Assembly: GCF_020622345.1 (NCBI RefSeq)
Contig: NZ_JACNMO010000009.1
Coordinates: forward strand, 62,001 to 126,000
Reading direction: 5' to 3'
DNA length: 64,000 bases
Source: Roseobacter weihaiensis
GTDB taxonomy: Bacteria; Pseudomonadota; Alphaproteobacteria; Rhodobacterales; Rhodobacteraceae
Position numbers and translations under genes: made by a program. This document shows positions 27,606 to 35,727 of the stretch, piece after piece; position 1 is the stretch's first letter, and every line of letters starts with the position of its first letter. Below the pieces are notes generated by a model that made no database searches, was not told where the DNA came from, and worked only from the letters and a program-made list of their open reading frames with translations.

Positions 27606-27782
27606 ATGGCCAATCAGACAAACAGAACAGGTGGTGGCAACACCGGCATGGCCTTTATCGTTGGCATCCTCGTGGTTGTCGTGGCGATCCTGGCCTACTT
27701 CATGCTGTCGGGCGGCGAAGTTGCGGTTGAGGGTCCGGACACAGCCCTTGAAGGGGCCGCAGAGGCAATCAGCGGCGATTGA
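27606..27782 (+). CDS. Small membrane protein 1 of a tandem pair in sox cluster 1
   Basis: A 58-residue protein with a short polar, Gly/Asn-rich N-terminus, one transmembrane helix (about 16-36, MAFIVGILVVVVAILAYFML) and a short acidic tail. AAGGAG sits 7 nt before the ATG at 27606, a strong ribosome binding site. The next gene encodes a protein of the same plan. The topology is probably N-in with an acidic periplasmic tail. No known family; association with the sox genes rests on position only. Confidence 0.7.
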   Translation: MANQTNRTGGGNTGMAFIVGILVVVVAILAYFMLSGGEVAVEGPDTALEGAAEAISGD

Positions 27783-27995
27783 TAACTGTCTTTCGAAACC
27801 TGTAGCCGCTGGTGGGGATAACCCTGTCGGCGGCCCTGCGTGTTCAACCCCACGGATGGTGCAATCGGCATCTTTCGGCTGCCCGACCCCCGCACACACG
27901 GCTTGTGCTTGCCGAAACCTTCCGGGGATTCCCGCTTATGTTGCCCGCCCATTTGTGTGCCTCATGGTGAATATCTCACAAAAGGAGATAAAACC

Positions 27996-28190
27996 ATGTC
28001 AGACTACTCACAGCACAACCAAGGGATCGGTGGCAAAGGGATTGTCGTCGGATTGGTTATCATCGTTCTCTTTGTCACGGCGCTTGCATTCCTGGGGGCC
28101 GGTGGCTCCGAGGTCGAACCGGGCACCGCAGCGATTGACCCAGGCGCGGTTCCTGTCGAATCCGAAACAGCACCTGCTGTCATCGAATAA
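27996..28190 (+). CDS. Small membrane protein 2 of a tandem pair in sox cluster 1
   Basis: A 64-residue protein built like its upstream neighbour: polar Gly-rich N-terminus, one membrane helix (about 15-35, GIVVGLVIIVLFVTALAFLG) and an acidic, Pro/Ala-rich tail. AAAGGAG 8 nt before the ATG at 27996 is a strong ribosome binding site. A 213-bp gap separates it from the first small gene, and an intrinsic terminator follows 22 bp after its stop, so it ends a transcription unit before soxD. Function unknown. Confidence 0.7.
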   Translation: MSDYSQHNQGIGGKGIVVGLVIIVLFVTALAFLGAGGSEVEPGTAAIDPGAVPVESETAPAVIE

Positions 28191-28212
28191 CGTTACATCC
28201 TCCCTGAAGACC

Positions 28213-28252
28213 AAGAAGGGCGTGCGCCACCCGGCGCGCGCCCTTCTTGTGT
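28213..28252 (+). terminator. Strong hairpin terminator upstream of soxD (copy 1)
   Basis: AAGAAGGGCGTGCGCC (28213-28228) pairs with 28233-28248 over 16 bp, with a single G-T wobble and a 4-nt loop, running into a T-rich TTCTTGTGTTG. It lies between the second small membrane-protein gene and soxD. It should end the upstream transcript, so soxDAG would need its own promoter or antitermination. Confidence 0.75.
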
Positions 28253-28277
28253 TGCCGCCCCGGATCGGAGCCAGCCC

Positions 28278-28607
28278 ATGCTTATCCTGACCTGCCCCGT
28301 TTGCAGCGTGACCGCAGAAGAAACCGAATTCCATGGCGGCGGGGAAGCGCACCTCACCCGTTTCGGGCCGGGTGCGTCAGAGGAGGAGTTCGAAAACTAC
28401 CTGTTTATGCGCGAGAACCCCCGGGGTGTGCATTTCGAACGCTGGCGGCATGTCTATGGCTGCGGCAAATGGTTCCATGCGGCGCGCTGCACCACGACGC
28501 TCGAGGTTTTTGGCACCTACCCGGCACAGACACTGGAGCCGCCCAAAACGCTCCGTGCGCAGATCAGCAAAAAACGCCCCGGATGGTTCTGGAGGGGGTT
28601 TGAATGA
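28278..28607 (+). CDS. soxD: Sarcosine oxidase delta subunit (copy 1)
   Basis: Small zinc-binding subunit of heterotetrameric sarcosine oxidase, placed at the subunit interface. The 109-residue protein has CPVC near residues 6-9 and HVYGCGKWF near 58-66, giving the expected Cys, Cys, His, Cys zinc ligands. FMRENPRGVHFERWRH is the conserved middle. It is about 20 residues longer at the C-terminus than copy 2. It is preceded by a hairpin terminator and followed after 79 bp by soxA. Confidence 0.94.
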   Translation: MLILTCPVCSVTAEETEFHGGGEAHLTRFGPGASEEEFENYLFMRENPRGVHFERWRHVYGCGKWFHAARCTTTLEVFGTYPAQTLEPPKTLRAQISKKRPGWFWRGFE

Positions 28608-28686
28608 ACAGCCTCCGGAACCCAGATCTCCAAGGTCCACCGTCGCGATCCGAGCCACAGCCAATCACTGCACCGAGGTCTTTCGC

Positions 28687-31600
28687 ATGAGTAAACGTCA
28701 CAGCACCGGCGGTCGGCTGCTGAACAGGGAGAAGGCGCTGCACTTCACCTTCAACGGTCAGAAATTCAGCGGCTATGAGGGGGATACGCTCGCCTCATCG
28801 CTGCTGGCCAACGATCAGATGCTGGTGGGTCGGTCCTTTAAGTATCACCGCCCGCGGGGCGTTGTCGCGGCAGGGGCGGAAGAGCCCAACGGCCTTGTTA
28901 ACATGGGCGAAGGTGGCCGGTTTGAACCTAACCAGCGTGTCACCACGACCGAGCTTTTCGACGGTCTGACGGCCCGCTCTCAGAACCACTGGCCCAGCCT
29001 CGAATTCGATATCGGAGTTGTCAACAGCAGGCTCGCGCGCTTTTTGCCTGCCGGGTTCTATTACAAGATGTTCATTCATCCGCGACCCTTCTGGAAGTAC
29101 ATTTATGAGCCTTTCATTCGCCAGTCTGCGGGTCTGGGCCAGGCTCCGAAAGAGCCGGATGCCGATACCTACGAACACTTCTACCATTTCTGCGACCTGC
29201 TCATCATCGGCGGTGGCATCGCGGGGCTGCAAGCGGCGAAAACGGCTGCGAAATCCGGGGCCAGGGTGATGCTGATCGAGCAGACGGGTCATTGGGGTGG
29301 GCGTGCCGTGGTCGATGGGGGCATGGTAGACGGCGATCCTGTGGATAACTATGTGGAGCAAACCGTCGCGGAACTGGCTGCACTGGACAATGTGACCCTG
29401 CGCACCCGGATGATGGGTGCGGGCGTCTACGATCATGGCTATGTGTTGGGATACGAGCAGCTGCGCGACCACCTGCCCGGTTCGATGGGCCCACGGCACC
29501 GCTTGTGGCGCATCCGCGCGGGCCATATCGTGACCGCTACCGGCGCGATTGAGCGGCCTTTGTCTTTTGCGGGCAATGATGTGCCGGGCGTGACGCTGGC
29601 CGCTGCAGTGCGCGATTATCTGGTCAATTATGGCGTGTCGATTGGGCAGCGCACGGTTGTTGTGACCAATAACGATGACGCCTACCGGACGGCTTTCGCG
29701 CTCCATGACGCAGGTCTGAGCGTGCCTGCGATCCTCGATGCGCGCACAGGTTTGGGCAAGACGGACATGAGGGAGCGCGCCGAGGCACGGGGCATCACCG
29801 TGATGGCGGGCCATGCGGTGGCTTCGGTCAAGGGCGGCAAGCGGGTCACGGGGATTGCGGTCTGCAAACAGGAGGGCGCGGGGGCCGTGGTCCAGGAGAT
29901 TGCCTGCGATGCCGTTGCCATGTCCGGCGGCTGGTCGCCTGTTGTGCATCTCTGGTCCCATTGCGGGGGCAAGTTGCAGTGGGATGCGGATCACGCGTTC
30001 TTTCGCCCGGATGCAGACAAGGCGCCCACCGGGGACGCAGGTCAGCCTTTTGTCACAGTCGCGGGGGCGGCGAATGGCGCGCTGAAACTGGCAGATATTC
30101 TCGAAGATGCGGATGCGGGCGCGCGGGCGGCAGCCGCTCAGATCGGTCACAAGATCCGCAAAAGCAAAAGCCCGGTCGCACAGCGCGAAGAGGAAGCGCC
30201 GCTGGAACCGGTCTGGCTGATGCCGGCAGAGGCTGAGGTCAAACTGCGCAGCAAGGCCTGGCTCGACTATCAGAACGACGTCAAAGTTTCTGACGTGCAA
30301 CTTGCCGCTCAGGAAGGCTTTGAAAGCGTCGAACATGCCAAACGCTACACCACGCTGGGCATGGCAACGGATCAGGGGAAGCTCAGCAATATCAACGGGC
30401 TGGCGATCCTTTCGGATGCATTGGGTCGTCCGATCCCGCAGACGGGCACGACCACCTTTCGCCCGCCCTACACGCCAATTTCGATGGGCGCGATCGGAGG
30501 CGAGGCCCGCGGTGAGGTGTTTCAGCCGCTGCGGCGGACGCCGATGCATGACTGGCATGCGGCTCACGGGGCCGATTGGGAGCCGGTGGGCCATTGGCGG
30601 CGGCCCTATGCCTTTGTACGTGATGGCGAGCGGCTCAAGGATTCGGTCAACCGCGAGGTGCTAAACACCCGCCGGAACCTCGGTCTGCTCGATGCATCAA
30701 CGCTGGGCAAGATCATCGTCAAGGGGCCAGATGCGCCCAAGTTCCTCGACATGATGTACACCAACATGATGTCGACGCTGAAGCCCGGCAAGTGCCGCTA
30801 CGGTCTGATGTGTTCAGAAAACGGGTTTTTGATCGACGATGGCGTGGTCGCGCGCCTCGATGAGCAGACCTATCTGTGCCACACCACCACCGGCGGGGCG
30901 GAGCGGATCCACCAGCATATGGAAGAATGGCTGCAGACCGAATGGTGGGACTGGCAGGTCTATGTGGCCAATGTCACCGAGCAATACGCGCAGGTTGCGG
31001 TGGTGGGCCCGAACGCCCGCAGGGCGCTGGAAAAGCTTGGGGGCATGGATGTCTCCAAGGAGGCATTGGGCTTTATGGAGTGGGCCGATGGCACTCTGGG
31101 CGGCTTCAAGGTGCGCGCCTACCGCATCTCCTTCTCGGGGGAACTGAGTTACGAGATTGCCGTCGATGCCAGCCACGGTCTGGCCCTTTGGGAAAAACTG
31201 ATGGAGGCGGGCGCGGCCTTCGGCGTGATGCCCTACGGCACCGAGGCCTTGCACATCCTGCGGGCGGAGAAAGGCTTCATCATGATTGGGGATGAGACCG
31301 ATGGCACCGTGATCCCGCAGGATCTGGGGCTCGACTGGGCGATTTCGAAGAAGAAAGAGGATTTCCTTGGCAAACGCGCGCAGGCCCGCCGCCATATGAC
31401 CGATCCGAAGCGTTGGAAGCTCGTGGGGCTTGAGACACTCTCGGGCGCGGTGATCCCTGACGGGGCCTATGCCATCGGGGAAGGGACAAACGCCAATGGC
31501 CAGCGCAATGTCATCGGGCGGGTCACTTCGACCTATTACTCGCCAACGCTGGACCGGGGCATTGCCATGGGGCTGGTGCTGTATGGTCCGGACAGGATGG

Positions 31601-31701
31601 GGGAGGTGATCTCCTTCCCCGGTACCGAAGGCGCGACATTCAAGGCGCGTATTGTCGACCCGGTCTTTTACGACAAGGAAGGGGAGAAGCAGAATGTCTG
31701 A
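28687..31701 (+). CDS. soxA: Sarcosine oxidase alpha subunit (copy 1)
   Basis: Largest sarcosine oxidase subunit, 1004 residues. The N-terminal region resembles a 2Fe-2S-type fold that lacks the cluster (FKYHRPRGVVAAG). An NAD-binding Rossmann domain begins at LLIIGGGIAGLQAAK near 175, and the C-terminal half is a T-protein (GcvT-like) domain that makes methylene-THF (STLGKIIVKGPDAPKFLDMMYTN near 675-698; SFSGELSYEIAVDA near 815). The ATG at 28687 gives MSKRHSTGGRLLN; the longer open frame upstream is a shadow across soxD. The end overlaps soxG by 8 bp. A paralogue of 975 residues is at 53564-56491. Confidence 0.95.
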   Translation: MSKRHSTGGRLLNREKALHFTFNGQKFSGYEGDTLASSLLANDQMLVGRSFKYHRPRGVVAAGAEEPNGLVNMGEGGRFEPNQRVTTTELFDGLTARSQNHWPSLEFDIGVVNSRLARFLPAGFYYKMFIHPRPFWKYIYEPFIRQSAGLGQAPKEPDADTYEHFYHFCDLLIIGGGIAGLQAAKTAAKSGARVMLIEQTGHWGGRAVVDGGMVDGDPVDNYVEQTVAELAALDNVTLRTRMMGAGVYDHGYVLGYEQLRDHLPGSMGPRHRLWRIRAGHIVTATGAIERPLSFAGNDVPGVTLAAAVRDYLVNYGVSIGQRTVVVTNNDDAYRTAFALHDAGLSVPAILDARTGLGKTDMRERAEARGITVMAGHAVASVKGGKRVTGIAVCKQEGAGAVVQEIACDAVAMSGGWSPVVHLWSHCGGKLQWDADHAFFRPDADKAPTGDAGQPFVTVAGAANGALKLADILEDADAGARAAAAQIGHKIRKSKSPVAQREEEAPLEPVWLMPAEAEVKLRSKAWLDYQNDVKVSDVQLAAQEGFESVEHAKRYTTLGMATDQGKLSNINGLAILSDALGRPIPQTGTTTFRPPYTPISMGAIGGEARGEVFQPLRRTPMHDWHAAHGADWEPVGHWRRPYAFVRDGERLKDSVNREVLNTRRNLGLLDASTLGKIIVKGPDAPKFLDMMYTNMMSTLKPGKCRYGLMCSENGFLIDDGVVARLDEQTYLCHTTTGGAERIHQHMEEWLQTEWWDWQVYVANVTEQYAQVAVVGPNARRALEKLGGMDVSKEALGFMEWADGTLGGFKVRAYRISFSGELSYEIAVDASHGLALWEKLMEAGAAFGVMPYGTEALHILRAEKGFIMIGDETDGTVIPQDLGLDWAISKKKEDFLGKRAQARRHMTDPKRWKLVGLETLSGAVIPDGAYAIGEGTNANGQRNVIGRVTSTYYSPTLDRGIAMGLVLYGPDRMGEVISFPGTEGATFKARIVDPVFYDKEGEKQNV

Positions 31702-32263
31702 ACCCGTTGCCGCTTTGAACGGCGCGATTTTTGCCGGTGGGATTGCCGATGTCTGGGAGGTGCCTCTGCAGGGCATGATCACCCTGCGGGGCGATCTGGC
31801 GAATGCCAGGCTCACCAAAGCAGTCGCATCCGTCCTGTCGGGCAAGGTGCCGCAACCGGGCCGGACCACAATCACCGCAGATCGCGGCGCGGCCTGGATG
31901 AGCCCGGACGAGATTCTGATCCTCTGCGCCTATGATGAGGCCTCATCAACCCTCGCTGCGCTGGAAAAGGCGTTGGACGGTTTTCATGCGCTGGTGGTCA
32001 ATGTCTCTGATGCACGGGCCTCTTTCCGGGTGAGCGGTCCCCCTGCCCGTGAGGTGATGGGCAAGCTCTGCCCCGTCGATCTGTCGCCTGCTGCCTTTAC
32101 CAGTGGCATGTTCCGCCGGACCCGCATGGCGCAGGTGCCCGCCGCCTTTTGGCTCTGCGATGACGATACATTTCAAGTCATCTGCTTTCGCAGTCATGCG
32201 CAATATGTCTTTGATCTTCTGAGTGTTGCGTCGCAAGGCGGCTCGGGAGTCGGTGTGTACTAG
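31694..32263 (+). CDS. soxG: Sarcosine oxidase gamma subunit (copy 1)
   Basis: Gamma subunit of sarcosine oxidase, a T-protein-fold protein that packs against the alpha subunit. The 189-residue sequence has WMSPDEILILC near 57-67, VNVSDARASFRVSGPPAREVMGKL near 98-121, and a Cys/Asp-rich tail with HAQYVFDLL. GGGGAG before the ATG at 31694 and the 8-bp overlap with soxA indicate coupled translation. The usual following genes for folate handling (purU, folD, glyA) are absent; an unrelated exported protein follows. Confidence 0.93.
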   Translation: MSEPVAALNGAIFAGGIADVWEVPLQGMITLRGDLANARLTKAVASVLSGKVPQPGRTTITADRGAAWMSPDEILILCAYDEASSTLAALEKALDGFHALVVNVSDARASFRVSGPPAREVMGKLCPVDLSPAAFTSGMFRRTRMAQVPAAFWLCDDDTFQVICFRSHAQYVFDLLSVASQGGSGVGVY

Positions 32264-32352
32264 ACTTACCGCTCTCTGCATTGCCCGAGATTGACTAGCG
32301 AGATGGCAGCCCATAAGGTTGGGGTCGTTGCGTGTCAGGCGGAGAAAATGTC

Positions 32353-32775
32353 GTGTGTTTAAGGCTATGGGTCGTCCTTTTTCTGATGGTATCGGGCCCT
32401 GCCTTGGCGACCGGACCCGGCGGCGTGCTTTATGACTGCGATATGACCGAAAAGCGCCAGGGCGTTGGCTGGATTTCAGACAAGATCGGCATCGTCATTA
32501 CCAATACCGCCAAGGTCGTCGTCTCCGACGCGGTGATCCTGCAATTCTACCAGAGGCCGCTGGAAGGGCGCCTCAGCCGCAATAATGATCGTAAACTCGT
32601 GGTGCGCTGGCGGCTCAAGAATATCGTGAACGGGGCGAACCAGACAACGACAGCCTTCGATTACACGGCAACGATCACCAAAGCCACGAACCGGATCACC
32701 GTTTATGCAAACCCCGATGGCTATCCGAACCGCTTTTCGGGCCGGGGCACCTGCGTTCTGAAAACCGCGAATTAG
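32353..32775 (+). CDS. Hypothetical exported protein
   Basis: A 140-residue protein with an N-terminal signal peptide (LRLWVVLFLMVSGPALA, cleaved near residue 18-20) and a mature part of mixed beta character with two Cys (YDCDM and GTCVLK) that could form a disulfide. The GTG at 32353, preceded by GGAG, is preferred; an in-frame GTG at 32332 would lengthen the N-terminus before the signal peptide. I do not recognise the family. It lies between soxG and sodB on the same strand, but gaps on both sides make co-transcription unclear. Confidence 0.65.
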   Translation: MCLRLWVVLFLMVSGPALATGPGGVLYDCDMTEKRQGVGWISDKIGIVITNTAKVVVSDAVILQFYQRPLEGRLSRNNDRKLVVRWRLKNIVNGANQTTTAFDYTATITKATNRITVYANPDGYPNRFSGRGTCVLKTAN

Positions 32776-32880
32776 GTTAATTTTACCTTTTTGGAACTTT
32801 TGAGCATGTTGGCACTTGAAGTCCTGAGGCCTAGGGCTTCATTTCATCTTGTACCCACAGACTAACCAAAGGGGGCCCAA

Positions 32881-33480
32881 ATGGCTTTTGAATTACCTGA
32901 TCTTCCCTATGCGCATGATGCGTTGGCGACAAAAGGTATGTCCGCGGAAACGTTGGAATACCATCACGATCTGCACCACAACGCCTATGTCACCAACGGC
33001 AACAAAGCCATCGAAGGCACGGAATGGGCCGACAAGTCCCTCGAAGAGATCATCAAGGGTACCTATGATGCCTCTGCGGTGGCGCAGAATGGCATCTTCA
33101 ACAACATCAGCCAGCTGTGGAACCACAATCAGTTCTGGGAGATGATGGGGCCGGGCCAAAGCAAGATGCCGGGCGAGCTGGAAAGCGCGCTGGTGGAAAG
33201 TTTCGGCTCCGTCGACAAGTTCAAGGAAGAATTCTCTGCCGCGGGCGCAGGTCAGTTCGGGTCGGGTTGGGCCTGGCTGGTGAAGAAAGCGGATGGTTCT
33301 CTGGCCGTGACCAAAACCGAAAATGGGGTCAACCCTCTGTGTTTTGACCAGACGGCCCTGCTGGGCTGCGATGTATGGGAGCATTCCTACTACATCGATT
33401 TCCGCAACAAGCGGCCCGCCTATCTGACCAATTTCCTCGATAACCTGGTCAATTGGGAAAATGTCGCCTCCCGCATGTAA
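32881..33480 (+). CDS. sodB: Superoxide dismutase (Fe/Mn type)
   Basis: Cytoplasmic superoxide dismutase converting superoxide to peroxide and oxygen. The 199-residue protein has the N-terminal metal His in LEYHHDLHHNAYV near 26-38, the second His in LWNHNQFW near 79-86, and the last two ligands in DVWEHSYYIDF (Asp and His near 163-167). GAGQFGSGWAWLV is the usual Fe/Mn-SOD central motif. The spacing and the Ala/Gly-Gln pattern suggest the Fe form, but metal choice is not certain from sequence. AAAGGGGG precedes the ATG at 32881. A strong terminator follows, so it is monocistronic. Confidence 0.95.
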   Translation: MAFELPDLPYAHDALATKGMSAETLEYHHDLHHNAYVTNGNKAIEGTEWADKSLEEIIKGTYDASAVAQNGIFNNISQLWNHNQFWEMMGPGQSKMPGELESALVESFGSVDKFKEEFSAAGAGQFGSGWAWLVKKADGSLAVTKTENGVNPLCFDQTALLGCDVWEHSYYIDFRNKRPAYLTNFLDNLVNWENVASRM

Positions 33481-33503
33481 GGCAAAACCCTTTGGGAATA
33501 CCG

Positions 33504-33534
33504 CCCGGTGCAGGTTCCCTGTGCCGGGTTTTTT
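33504..33534 (+). terminator. Intrinsic terminator after sodB
   Basis: CCCGGTGCAGG (33504-33514) pairs with 33518-33528 through an 11-bp stem with two wobbles and a 3-nt loop, followed directly by six T residues. It starts 24 bp after the sodB stop. Confidence 0.9.
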
Positions 33535-33606
33535 ATTGCTTGTTAGCGCCGCGCCAAGACGTGGTGCTGCGCTCAGGGCGTCAGATAGCAAGCGTTTGTG
33601 GCGGGA

Positions 33607-34158
33607 TCAGCCGAAGGCGCGCCGCAAGGCGGCCTGACAGGCTGCCGTATCCGCCAGGACGGTGTAGAAATCATGCAGGCTGTCCTCGGCAAATCCCTGC
33701 GCCGTCACATGTTGCAGAAGGGCCACGAGAGGGTCCCAGTAGCCTTCTGTGTTCAAAAGGAAAACCGGCTTTTTGTGCAGGCCGAGCTGCCGCCATGTCA
33801 AAGCTTCGAAGAACTCATCCAAGGATCCCGCACCGCCGGGCAGCACCACCACCGCATCGCAATTCATGAACATGACTTTTTTCCGCTCATGCATGGTTTC
33901 TGTGACCACATAGGTGGTCAGATCCGTCTTGCCGACCTCCCAATTGACAAGGTGTTGAGGAATGACACCAAAGGTCTCTGCCCCTGCTGCCTGTGCGCTG
34001 CGCGCCACCGCCCCCATCAGCCCGACATCCCCCGCGCCGTAGATCAGCCGCCAGCCTTCCTGCGCCAGCGCTTTGCCCAGCCTGTCCGCCTCGGCCATAT
34101 AGGCGGGATCACGCCCCGCCCGTGAACCACAGTAAACGCAGACGGATTTTGGATGCAT
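33607..34158 (-). CDS. LOG family phosphoribohydrolase (TIGR00730)
   Basis: A 183-residue protein of the LOG/lysine-decarboxylase-like family. Characterised members release free cytokinin bases or other bases from nucleoside 5'-monophosphates. The nucleotide-binding motif PGGAGSLDEFFEAL is near 106-119, and GAGDVGLMGAVARSA near 42-56 and MHERKK near 87 complete the active site. The gene is annotated in many bacteria without a known physiological role. The ATG at 34158 gives MHPKSVCVYCGS, the normal family start; the longer upstream frame is not conserved. It is divergent from the LysM gene. Confidence 0.9.
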   Translation of the reverse strand: MHPKSVCVYCGSRAGRDPAYMAEADRLGKALAQEGWRLIYGAGDVGLMGAVARSAQAAGAETFGVIPQHLVNWEVGKTDLTTYVVTETMHERKKVMFMNCDAVVVLPGGAGSLDEFFEALTWRQLGLHKKPVFLLNTEGYWDPLVALLQHVTAQGFAEDSLHDFYTVLADTAACQAALRRAFG

Positions 34159-34286
34159 AAGAGGGGCTTTCTTGTTGAGAATAATGGTTTTGTGACGTAA
34201 CGGGTTTTGACCAGTGATAGGCCAGTTGCTATGTAGGCTCAACGGTTGTGCACCAGCTTTGTGATGCACTTGGGGAAGAAGAGAAA

Positions 34287-35654
34287 ATGATGAGCGACAA
34301 AGGGGCTGCTCCCGCGTCCGGGGGCACAGGTCTGCTGGCGGCTGGGATCGTCATTGCCGTTGTGATTGCAGCAGGTATATACATGGGTCTTCGCGACGAT
34401 GCGCAGCCCGATCAGCAAGACCTGACAGCGCTGGTTGCGCCATCAGAGCAGGGCGCGGGGCAAACCGCATCACCAACCGCTGATCCGGCACCCCCCGAAG
34501 CGACAGCAGCACCGGCCGCTTCTGAAACCGCGCCCGCGGAGGAAGAATCAACCGAGCAAGCCGCCCCGACAGAGGGTTCTTCAGAATCTGCCGCGCCAGA
34601 GACTGTTGCGGCGACGACGTCGCCGACCATTGACGAAGTGCGTGTCGACGATGCCGGGGTCGCGGTGATCGCCGGGCGTGCTGCCCCCGGCAGCCAGGTT
34701 GATATTCTGGTGGATGGGGATGTTGTGGCCACCGTCGAGGCGGACGATAGCGGTGCCTTTGCCACCGTTGGGACAGTCTCCGGCGACAGTCAGGCGCGGG
34801 TTTTGTCCCTGCGCGCGACCGAAGAAGGGGGGGCCGTGGGTCTTTCCGAAGAAGACGTCATACTCGCGCCGGTCATCCCGGCGGCAGAGCCCGCCGCCTT
34901 GGCCGATGCCCCGGCAGAGACACCCGATGTGCTTGCAAACGTGGCCCCGACGCCGGGCGTCGAACCAAGCGATGAAACGACAGCGGCAATCGTCCCGGAG
35001 ACCGAGGAGGCCCCCGCGCCAGGCGTGGTCGAGGACGCCGCGGTGCCCGCAACGCAACAGGCCGATGCCTCCAGCAGCGGCGCGGAAGACGCCTCGTCCG
35101 CCGAAACAGCCTCAAGCGGATCGCAGATTGCCGTTCTAAGATCGAATGAGGAGGGCGTGTCGCTTTTGCAAAGCACCCCCGTACCTGCAGGCAGCGTCGT
35201 TCTGGATACAATCGGTTATTCGGAGGACGGTGCGGTGCAGTTGAGCGGGCGGGCCAGCGTCGGGGCGGTTGAGGTGCGCGCCTATCTTGATAACCGTGCC
35301 GTTGCGCGCTTGCCGGTTGGCGCGGATGGAACATGGCGCGGCGACGTTACGGGTATCGAGGCCGGCGTCTACACCCTGCGGGTAGATGCGCTTGCGGCAG
35401 ATGGGAGCGTAACCAGCCGCATTGAGACGCCCTTCAAACGCGAGGCCCCCGCGGCGCTGGCGGCGGCAACGGACGGTCGGACCGGCCCGGTTACAGCAGT
35501 GACTGTGCAGGCCGGGGATACGCTGTGGGCCATTGCGCGGGACCGTTACGGAGAGGGCCCGCTTTTTGTACGTGTTTTTGAAGCAAATCGCAGCGCGATC
35601 CGTGACCCTGACCTGATTTATCCGGGGCAGGTGTTTGATCTGCCTGGCGACTAA
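34287..35654 (+). CDS. LysM domain membrane-anchored protein
   Basis: A 455-residue envelope protein. One N-terminal transmembrane helix (about 15-35, LLAAGIVIAVVIAAGIYMGL) is followed by a long acidic Ala/Pro/Glu-rich region. Within it are two beta-sandwich-like segments (about 116-190 and 310-385) resembling bacterial Ig-type repeats, and a C-terminal LysM module at about 405-453 (VQAGDTLWAIARDRYG, ending YPGQVFDLPGD) that binds peptidoglycan. GAAGAAGAG before the ATG at 34287 supports the start. It likely bridges the inner membrane and the cell wall. This architecture is common in alphaproteobacteria; no enzymatic domain is seen. Confidence 0.85.
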   Translation: MMSDKGAAPASGGTGLLAAGIVIAVVIAAGIYMGLRDDAQPDQQDLTALVAPSEQGAGQTASPTADPAPPEATAAPAASETAPAEEESTEQAAPTEGSSESAAPETVAATTSPTIDEVRVDDAGVAVIAGRAAPGSQVDILVDGDVVATVEADDSGAFATVGTVSGDSQARVLSLRATEEGGAVGLSEEDVILAPVIPAAEPAALADAPAETPDVLANVAPTPGVEPSDETTAAIVPETEEAPAPGVVEDAAVPATQQADASSSGAEDASSAETASSGSQIAVLRSNEEGVSLLQSTPVPAGSVVLDTIGYSEDGAVQLSGRASVGAVEVRAYLDNRAVARLPVGADGTWRGDVTGIEAGVYTLRVDALAADGSVTSRIETPFKREAPAALAAATDGRTGPVTAVTVQAGDTLWAIARDRYGEGPLFVRVFEANRSAIRDPDLIYPGQVFDLPGD

Positions 35655-35727
35655 TTGCAGCCAAGCGCTGGCAAAGTCGCACCGGGTGACTTAGGTACTA
35701 AATCCTGACACGACAGCAGGAAACCCC

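Noticed and set aside
28795-30594. A 599-codon minus-strand frame
   Set aside because: Shadow of soxA copy 1; Arg/His-rich with no recognisable domain.
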